Below are positions 14,734-20,480 of a stretch of DNA of 20,480 bases, piece by piece. The position numbers were made by a program, and so were the translations under genes. The notes below the pieces were generated by a model. The model was not told the origin of the DNA and searched no databases. It saw nothing but the letters and a program-made list of their open reading frames with translations. The number at the start of each line of letters is the position of its first letter. The stretch's first letter is position 1. The DNA is taken from positions 1 to 20,480 of the forward strand of contig JBELAT010000071.1 of assembly GCA_049508565.1 (NCBI GenBank), given 5' to 3'. This DNA comes from CAIRNS01 sp049508565 (GTDB taxonomy: Bacteria > Elusimicrobiota > Endomicrobiia > Endomicrobiales > CAIRNS01).

Positions 14734-14762
14734 TTTACAGTTGGTTATGGTACTATGATAAT
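14734..14762 (+). promoter_or_regulatory. Promoter of the stand-alone receiver gene
   Basis: TTTACA (14734-14739, 5/6) and GATAAT (14757-14762, 5/6) are separated by 17 nt. The predicted start near 14769 gives a leader of about 20 nt containing GGGAGG (14779-14784), 5 nt before the ATG at 14790. Confidence 0.65.
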
Positions 14763-14789
14763 GCGACAGAGAAGTGTTGGGAGGAATGT

Positions 14790-15158
14790 ATGGAATCCGC
14801 TGTTCTGATTGTCGAAGACGAGAAGAATATTGCCAGTTTGTTAGGAGATCGTTTACAGGAGGAGGGATACCAGGTACGAGTCGCGTATACAGGAGCGGAT
14901 GCACTCAAGCAGCTCAAAGAAAAAAGTCCGGACGTAATCACTCTTGATATTTACCTTCCTGATGCAAATGGTTTGACCTTGCTTAAAGACATTAAAGCCA
15001 ATCCCGAAATGAAAAAAATACCGGTTATCATAATTTCCTCAAGCGATGACGAAGGTGATGGAGTCAAAACTCTCGGCGCTGAAGGGTTTTTCCGCAAGCC
15101 GGTAGATTTTACAAAACTCTTTGACATGTTAAAGACCCTGAAAACAAAAAACCCTTGA
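14790..15158 (+). CDS. Single-domain response regulator (CheY-like receiver)
   Basis: This 122-aa protein is one receiver domain with no output. D10/E11 in VEDE bind Mg, D53 in TLDIYLPD accepts phosphate, S83/S84 in IISSS form the switch position, and K103 in RKP is the conserved lysine. It therefore relays or titrates phosphate, or binds a target protein on phosphorylation. The open frame extends upstream to an ATG at 14670, but GGGAGG at 14779-14784 and the promoter between 14734 and 14762 fix the start at 14790. No histidine kinase is adjacent (the nearest in the window ends about 6 kb away), so it is an orphan; the two kinases at 4005-7510 are possible donors. Its stop codon overlaps the promoter of the next gene. 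Confidence 0.93.
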   Translation: MESAVLIVEDEKNIASLLGDRLQEEGYQVRVAYTGADALKQLKEKSPDVITLDIYLPDANGLTLLKDIKANPEMKKIPVIIISSSDDEGDGVKTLGAEGFFRKPVDFTKLFDMLKTLKTKNP

Positions 15159-15183
15159 CAGGGCATAGGTTTTACCTTATAGT
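15155..15183 (+). promoter_or_regulatory. Near-consensus promoter of the small secreted gene / giant ORF unit
   Basis: A perfect TTGACA (15155-15160) and TATAGT (15178-15183, 5/6) are separated by 17 nt. The -35 begins inside the last codons of the receiver gene and overlaps its TGA stop (15156-15158). The start near 15190 gives a leader of about 27 nt with AGGTG (15207-15211) before the ATG at 15217. Confidence 0.7.
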
Positions 15184-15216
15184 AGTACTAAGTGTTTGAG
15201 TATAATAGGTGCTGTT

Positions 15217-15822
15217 ATGAAATCAACTTTTTCGGGATCATCCTCTGCTTTCACCATTTCTGTTAAGTTAATCACTGCGACAGCAATATTCTGCATGGTT
15301 TTTAATGGGCTGGCGCCACGATACAGTATAACGCCACATGACTATGATGAGCTTTCCCGTGTTGTGGGAACTCAGATTCTGCTCATGCAATTTTTTTCTT
15401 TTTCTACTATCCCGATGACTATTGTCAACCAGTTGATGCGTGATGTTGCCGGGAAACCTCACGCAAACCATCACACAAAAAAACAATCAGGGACCAGTAC
15501 TGAAGCATCAGCGGGTTTTTCAATCGTATCGGGAGAGACGCGTCAGATTTTTAACCGTGGTGCAGCTTCTTTTCCGGATGCACCCAGTCATCTGTCACCG
15601 GTTTGCATGTTCCAGCAGGGATATTTAAACCGTTCGACGCAAGGGCCACCGGTAGATCCGCCCATCGGGTTTATTGTGAACCTATTGTTGTTTTTTTTCC
15701 TTTTGCCACGAAGCGGTATTGAGGATCATGCTACTATTGCAGCAATAAAGAATTTTTATGCCCGGTTCGCGCACGCGACCCGGGTTTTTTGTTGCTTCGG
15801 AGAAAGAGCGGCAATGCTATGA
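15217..15822 (+). CDS. Small exported or membrane-anchored protein of unknown function
   Basis: This 201-aa protein is unrecognised. It opens with a short basic/Ser-rich stretch, then a hydrophobic segment (about 15-35, VKLITATAIFCMVFNGLA) that could be a signal peptide or anchor. The middle is polar and low in motifs, with a PPVDPP proline patch near residues 144-149. A second hydrophobic segment, IVNLLLFFFLLP, follows at about 153-164. The last 36 residues look unlike the rest and span a terminator-like hairpin. The ATG at 15217 has AGGTG 5 nt upstream; an upstream TTG at 15196 is less likely. Its stop overlaps the start of the giant ORF as ATGA (15819-15822). A T8 run at about 15690-15697 invites a frameshift: either shifted frame stops before the hairpin. 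The real C-terminus is therefore uncertain. Confidence 0.6.
   Translation: MKSTFSGSSSAFTISVKLITATAIFCMVFNGLAPRYSITPHDYDELSRVVGTQILLMQFFSFSTIPMTIVNQLMRDVAGKPHANHHTKKQSGTSTEASAGFSIVSGETRQIFNRGAASFPDAPSHLSPVCMFQQGYLNRSTQGPPVDPPIGFIVNLLLFFFLLPRSGIEDHATIAAIKNFYARFAHATRVFCCFGERAAML
15761..15790 (+). terminator. Strong intrinsic-terminator-like hairpin just before the giant ORF
   Basis: CCCGG (15761-15765) pairs with CCGGG (15780-15784), and after one T-C mismatch TCGC (15767-15770) pairs with GCGA (15775-15778) around a GCAC loop. TTTTTT (15785-15790) follows immediately. An upstream A-rich stretch, AGCAATAAAGAA (15741-15752), can also pair with TTTTTTGTTGCT (15785-15796) over 12 positions including two wobbles, as in extended terminators. 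The site lies inside the 3' end of the preceding ORF and 28 nt before the giant ORF, so it may act as an attenuator. Confidence 0.6.
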
Positions 15823-18800
15823 ATAACTCCCCTGTGTCTCGCCATTCGAGTCGTCTTGTAAGACGGGCGACAGTCATTGCCCGCCGGACACTGCGTCACA
15901 TCGGGCTCATCCGGCCGGTGGCAATCATCACTCTGTGCTGCTTCTTGTTAACTTCAGTCGTAGGACAGTCGGTGTCGGCACTAGTTGAAGATCATCAGAC
16001 TATTGCGCAGTTCCACCAGATGTTTGAAGGACTGCTTATTCCAGCCAGTATCGGCCGTATCACCGAGGGATGTTATTTCGGCAGTAAAGACGTGGTTATA
16101 AATATTCAGGATCTGCACTGTAACCCTGAAGTTCAGAAGAACATCAGTAAGATTCTCGGAGTATTCGATACAAAGTACCGGATAAACAACGTGTATCTGG
16201 AAGGTGCTATTGGAAAAGTCGATACATCCTGGCTGGGAGCGGTTTCGGACAAACGGGTTCGCCAGAATATGCTTGATTCTCTCATCAATAGCGGCAAACT
16301 TACCGGTACTGAGTACTATGCGGCTATTTCGGGCAAAAAAGATTTGATTCGCGGTATAGAAGATCCCGCGTTGTACAAAGCCAATCTGGTGCGTTTGCAG
16401 CAGATGATGGATAACGAAAGAAAGATCGATACTCTTATTGACGGGGTTTCATCAGATCTCAATTCATTAAAAGATGCATACCTGAGCAGAGGCAACAGAA
16501 GGCTTGAACAAAAAACCGCTGATTCTGTAAAAGCCGGGACAGCGCCTCGTGAATATTATCGGTTCCTGTCAAAGATGGCCGAGAAAAATGAGATCAATTT
16601 TAGCAGTTTTAAAAATCTTGCCGCGTACCAGCGGATGATTGACGGAGAATCTGGGTTTAACTACAGTGAAATTTCACGGGAGATGCAGGAATTTGTTATG
16701 GTACTTAAACGCCAGCTTCCCTATTCGGCGTTTAAATATCTGTCTGATAAAACGGATAACTTCACTCGCTTAGATGAAATGTATTTGTATCTTTCCCGCA
16801 TAGCCGGAGAATATAACCTTAATCTGGCGGTAAACTTTCCGAAATTGCAGCAGTTCTTCGATTACGTCAATCTGACCCAAAGTGTTAATCCTCTGACGCT
16901 CATTAAAGAAGAATCAATGCTTGTCCGGGACCTCAAAGATATCCTGGCTGAAAGCCAGAGTGAACGGGATGTTATTTTCCTGTGCAATTTCTTCCGGCTC
17001 TACGGTGACTTTTTAAAAAATAAAATTACGCTCGACGACTACAAATATTTTCAAGCCAACTACAGCCGCTTTGAATTGTTGTTTGACAAGTATGTTGACG
17101 GCAAACGGCTTGAAGCGTTCGCTCCGTATTTTAACAGCATGAAGACGTTCTATCAGGTTAATGAGGAGCGTAACCATATCTTTATGCGTAACACCGTTGG
17201 TGAGCAGCCCAGTGCAGCGCCAGCAGTCGAAAAAGTAGAAACGGCTGCCGAACGTGAGAAGATAATCTCATCTCTTGATACCGGCAGGATATTTTTAACG
17301 GTGACGGGCGGTTTTCATACGAGAGGGTATACCGAACTTCTCAAGGCACAGAAAATCTCGTACATTATTGTCACCCCGAACGTTACCCATGAAAACGCCA
17401 TCGCGGAAGCGGTATATCCCAGTCTGATAGAAAAGCAGGGGAAATTCCTTGCGCAGACACTTGCTGCACTGGCGTTGTCGCTCAATCCGGATAATATGAG
17501 AATACAGGAAGTAATCGGACAGTACATTGTGAGCCAGGCGGGGAAAAATTCTGAAAATATATCCCGTGTTGCCAGTGATATCCAGGGAATGTTAGATAAA
17601 ATAACCAGTAACCCCGCGGGATATCAAACACAGCTTCATCAAGCGTATCCTGACATCTTTCCAAATGAGGCGGTCCCCACTTCCCTGACTATTGATAATT
17701 TACATAAGGACGAGACGGGATTTCATTATACGTTGATCAATAAAACGGCAGGGACAGAACAGACATTCCATCTGTCGGATGATGGAACGCCGGTACTTGA
17801 GGGCGAAACTGCCGTTCCTGCGATCGCAAAAAAATCGGGTATTGCTCAACTTATTGGTAAATGGAAATTAAGTTATGCCCGTAGCAAAAAGTTTCATGTC
17901 ACTCCGGGCAAGGGCGGTAATGGCGTTGCTCCTGAAACCGAGACAATAGGCAATACAAAAACGGAACCTGTTATTGCCGTGAAGAAAAGTATCTTGCCGG
18001 CAGTGATGGCTGTTTCGGCGATTGTTCTCATTGCCGGAACAGCAGCCGCTCTACTCGTCGGGTTCAATGCATTAGTGTTGGGTCTGGCCGCAGGACTCAT
18101 TGGTGTACTGGTGGCGACTCTTATAAAGAAAATTGCCGGCAACCGCGCGAACTTCGTGGGCAACGTTGTGGCCGCAGCACCCGTGCTGTTTGCGGGAGGA
18201 CTGCTGTTCATGCATATGCCCATTGTGCTAGGGGTGATGGCGATAGGATGGATCCTCGGCTCACTTCTTCCCAGAGCACTATCGACCGGGCAGAAAAACT
18301 CATGGCAGAAATACCAGGATGTGGTATCTGCCCCTGAGACAGCTGAAAGTCAGGTTAAGGAAGCTGCCGAGAAAACGGTCCAAGAAACCGCCGAGAATCC
18401 GCAAGATGCAATCGCTGCCATTGGAGCTGAAGTTTTGCCGCTTCTCACTGCTCGTGAGAAAGCAGTTTTTGAAAAGCTGGATTGGTCGCAGGTATATAAT
18501 AGTCTTGAACGAAAAAACAGGAACACCTATAGCGATCGCAAGTATGGACGCTTCATGGCGAAGTTCGAGCCGGGCGAGATGACTCATGGTGTCATAGCTG
18601 CAGTTCGCGGTAAGGCTAAAGAACAGAAAAATGGTCTCCGGGGTCTTGCTTCAACGCTTATTATCGGGCTTATTGGAGGAACGGTCATACAGTTGTTTAA
18701 CGGATTTTTCCTGAGATACTATGGCAGTACCTTCCAATATTATTATCTTAACAGAAGCAAAACGAGCTATTTAACCAAACAGGAGATTATTCACGCTGTT

Positions 18801-20480
18801 ATCGATGAATTAGGTTCTCAAACCCGGTCAGTCCATCCGTTTGAAGGGTTTTGGAGTAAGGTTAATCAATCAGCCTCTTCACCATCTCAAACGGGGATCA
18901 AGAGGATCGTGGGCTGGGCTGTCTATGTTCCTTCATTTATAATGACCGCTGTGTTCTCATTGTTATCGGCATCGGCAACTAAGGGGAGTACCAGTCTGGG
19001 ATCGGTTCCTGTTCTCCGCCATGCGACAGACCTGGTAATGGTCATTTCAGAGTTAGTATTTATCACGCCGCTGCTGCGGTTTATGAAAGATCGCGGCAAA
19101 CTGTATCTCGTGAGCACTGTCGTTGTCGGGTCGGTGTTAAACGTTATCACCACACATCCACTTCTTATTATCCCGCTGGCGCTGCTGTATGTGTGGAAGG
19201 TCAGTTCTTGGCAAAAATCTATCGGTAAATCTGGAGATAAGAACGAATATAATTCGCAGGCCGACCATAGGAAACGCAGTATTTTTGGACTTTTTGCTTG
19301 GATAATAATTCCCGGGATTATACTCACTCTCGTTTTCCCAATGGCTCCCCTATTTGCAATGATTGCGCATCACGCCGTTACACAAACCGTGCCGGTATTT
19401 GTTGCGTTGATAAGCAGTGTTACTCTTCATGGGTTGATTAGACCATTTGCCACTGTGTTTATCCGCAGGATGAATGCCACGTACCATCAGAAGGTAAGTG
19501 CGCGGCTTGCACTTAGTTTTGCTGCCCAAATTCAGTCAGAAGAAACACAACAATGGTTGTCCGTCAACGAATTAAAAAATTCCTCCAACGAGACTGCTGG
19601 TATTGAAATCAATCTCAAGAATGCCGCCGGTGAGACCGTCTTGCAAATTCCCTGGGGATATTCCGCCCAAGAGTTACAATCCATGCTTGAAACGCTGAAG
19701 AATTTCGAGCCGCAACCCGATGATGCGGCTAATTTTGAGCTGCTTAAAACAGCAATTGTCAGTTATTTGGCGGCTGTCATGGATTACAATGACACCATTA
19801 AAGGTCAGCCGATAAACACGATCTTTAATTTCATGTCTCTCGGCTTTATGTTTAGCGATACTGCAATCGTTACGGGATCGAATATCCAGAAAGACCGTAT
19901 TCGGGAACTCTTAAATGAGATAGTGCCCCAGGGACCCCCAACGCGAGACGAAGCTACTCTTGCGGGGATTCGCGACGCTGTTCGTACCGCGACAGCGCAA
20001 GCACCGGCTGATGTTATGACTCACCGCTCATTTTGGAAGGGTGTAATGACCGGCTGGTTCACCATGTGGTTTATCGCTACCGAAATTGCCGTAGCACTGG
20101 GAGATATGGGAGTCTTTGACTTTGTCCTTGGCAAAATTACGGGGCATAGCGATATACACTTTTTCTCACAGATTGGACTACTTATTGAAGGGGCAAATGC
20201 CCAACACCCGATTGCCAATAGCGGGAACGTATTTTTTAACTGGAACAGCGGGATCGGTACGTTTGTGCTCCGTGGCGGTATGCTGGGCGCATTTAATAAC
20301 CTGGTAAACGACCTATCTGCTACCTCTCATCTGGTGACTCATGGGGAATCTCCTTTTTCGGCCTGGCATCAAGTTCAACAGAACAATACGAACACCATTC
20401 TCGCTCAGAGAGAGATGTTGGCAATGGAATCAGGCAAACCGATGGAGACTCCTCAACAGACGTTATTACAGAAGGCGGCA
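15819..20480 (+). CDS. Giant multi-pass membrane protein with N-terminal TIKI/TraB-like motifs (3' end beyond window)
   Basis: I translated this frame base by base: it is open from ATG 15819 to the last base, 1554 codons with no stop. Residues 1-31 are Arg-rich, then PVAIITLCCFLLTSVV and VSA|L form a signal sequence with probable cleavage after A54. Three spaced motifs follow, reminiscent of the TIKI/TraB/EreA-ChaN superfamily: VVINIQDLHC (92-101, H100), NNVYLEGA (123-130, E128), and TVTGGFHTRGYTELL (494-508, H500) followed by the strand ISYIIVTPNV. The long middle (130-480) is helical and charged. From about residue 725 there are many membrane segments (about 725-747, 749-768, 778-818, 941-965, 1030-1052, 1071-1127, 1154-1208, 1408-1428), separated by charged loops such as an EAAEKTVQET-type helix near 869-877. 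Its start overlaps the preceding gene by ATGA. The function is unknown. The superfamily link is inference from motif order; the length and membrane content are directly seen. Confidence 0.85.
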   Translation, partial: MNNSPVSRHSSRLVRRATVIARRTLRHIGLIRPVAIITLCCFLLTSVVGQSVSALVEDHQTIAQFHQMFEGLLIPASIGRITEGCYFGSKDVVINIQDLHCNPEVQKNISKILGVFDTKYRINNVYLEGAIGKVDTSWLGAVSDKRVRQNMLDSLINSGKLTGTEYYAAISGKKDLIRGIEDPALYKANLVRLQQMMDNERKIDTLIDGVSSDLNSLKDAYLSRGNRRLEQKTADSVKAGTAPREYYRFLSKMAEKNEINFSSFKNLAAYQRMIDGESGFNYSEISREMQEFVMVLKRQLPYSAFKYLSDKTDNFTRLDEMYLYLSRIAGEYNLNLAVNFPKLQQFFDYVNLTQSVNPLTLIKEESMLVRDLKDILAESQSERDVIFLCNFFRLYGDFLKNKITLDDYKYFQANYSRFELLFDKYVDGKRLEAFAPYFNSMKTFYQVNEERNHIFMRNTVGEQPSAAPAVEKVETAAEREKIISSLDTGRIFLTVTGGFHTRGYTELLKAQKISYIIVTPNVTHENAIAEAVYPSLIEKQGKFLAQTLAALALSLNPDNMRIQEVIGQYIVSQAGKNSENISRVASDIQGMLDKITSNPAGYQTQLHQAYPDIFPNEAVPTSLTIDNLHKDETGFHYTLINKTAGTEQTFHLSDDGTPVLEGETAVPAIAKKSGIAQLIGKWKLSYARSKKFHVTPGKGGNGVAPETETIGNTKTEPVIAVKKSILPAVMAVSAIVLIAGTAAALLVGFNALVLGLAAGLIGVLVATLIKKIAGNRANFVGNVVAAAPVLFAGGLLFMHMPIVLGVMAIGWILGSLLPRALSTGQKNSWQKYQDVVSAPETAESQVKEAAEKTVQETAENPQDAIAAIGAEVLPLLTAREKAVFEKLDWSQVYNSLERKNRNTYSDRKYGRFMAKFEPGEMTHGVIAAVRGKAKEQKNGLRGLASTLIIGLIGGTVIQLFNGFFLRYYGSTFQYYYLNRSKTSYLTKQEIIHAVIDELGSQTRSVHPFEGFWSKVNQSASSPSQTGIKRIVGWAVYVPSFIMTAVFSLLSASATKGSTSLGSVPVLRHATDLVMVISELVFITPLLRFMKDRGKLYLVSTVVVGSVLNVITTHPLLIIPLALLYVWKVSSWQKSIGKSGDKNEYNSQADHRKRSIFGLFAWIIIPGIILTLVFPMAPLFAMIAHHAVTQTVPVFVALISSVTLHGLIRPFATVFIRRMNATYHQKVSARLALSFAAQIQSEETQQWLSVNELKNSSNETAGIEINLKNAAGETVLQIPWGYSAQELQSMLETLKNFEPQPDDAANFELLKTAIVSYLAAVMDYNDTIKGQPINTIFNFMSLGFMFSDTAIVTGSNIQKDRIRELLNEIVPQGPPTRDEATLAGIRDAVRTATAQAPADVMTHRSFWKGVMTGWFTMWFIATEIAVALGDMGVFDFVLGKITGHSDIHFFSQIGLLIEGANAQHPIANSGNVFFNWNSGIGTFVLRGGMLGAFNNLVNDLSATSHLVTHGESPFSAWHQVQQNNTNTILAQREMLAMESGKPMETPQQTLLQKAA

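Noticed and set aside
14670..14789. Forty-residue N-terminal extension of the single receiver protein
   Set aside because: It would be translated from sequence containing the gene's own promoter; GGGAGG 5 nt before ATG 14790 and the canonical receiver start settle the choice.
17315..20218. Several minus-strand and short plus-strand ORFs within the right-hand quarter
   Set aside because: All are antisense or out-of-frame shadows of the continuous giant ORF, which I verified codon by codon to be open to the window end.

Overview
The window reads as a chromosomal segment of an uncultured Gram-negative-type bacterium. It has periplasmic signal peptides, two-component sensors with periplasmic loops and an ExeA-type ATPase. 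No phage, plasmid, insertion sequence or CRISPR signature was seen. Part of a very long membrane-protein ORF (at least 1554 codons), zinc-ribbon membrane proteins, a GTP-type PEP carboxykinase and a multi-receiver regulator together suggest a candidate-phylum lineage such as Omnitrophota or a neighbour. That placement is inference only; no rRNA or marker gene is present to test it.

Layout. 1-96: C-terminal tail of a small glycine-rich membrane protein. 276-1517 (-): RhlE-like DEAD-box RNA helicase with its own promoter and terminator. 1910-3833 (+): a two-gene unit, a membrane protein with two zinc ribbons followed by an ExeA-like AAA ATPase. 4005-8469 (-): a compact signalling operon in the order ABC_sub_bind-type periplasmic binding protein, HAMP histidine kinase, triple-receiver protein, membrane-anchored histidine kinase. 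8681-8753 (-): tRNA-Thr(UGU). 8911-11092 (-): ndk-pckG, overlapping by 56 nt, driven by a perfect consensus sigma70-type promoter. That promoter is back-to-back with the promoter of a NUDIX hydrolase gene (11255-11788, +). 11878-14572 (+): FeoB-type Fe(II) transporter followed by a DtxR-FeoA fusion regulator. 14790-15158 (+): stand-alone receiver protein. 15217-20480 (+): a small secreted or anchored protein overlapping by ATGA the start of the giant ORF, which stays open to the window end.

How the parts work together. The binding protein probably delivers a periplasmic ligand signal to the HAMP kinase, with the triple-receiver protein and second kinase forming a branched phosphorelay; no transporter permease or ATPase genes accompany it. 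NDK can regenerate the GTP used or formed by GTP-PEPCK, so their coupling makes metabolic sense. FeoB and the DtxR-FeoA protein form an iron uptake and sensing pair. The most unusual region is the right end. The giant ORF begins with an arginine-rich extended signal sequence, then carries three spaced motifs resembling the TIKI/TraB/EreA-ChaN superfamily, then many membrane segments. A strong intrinsic-terminator-like hairpin lies just before its start codon, inside the preceding gene.
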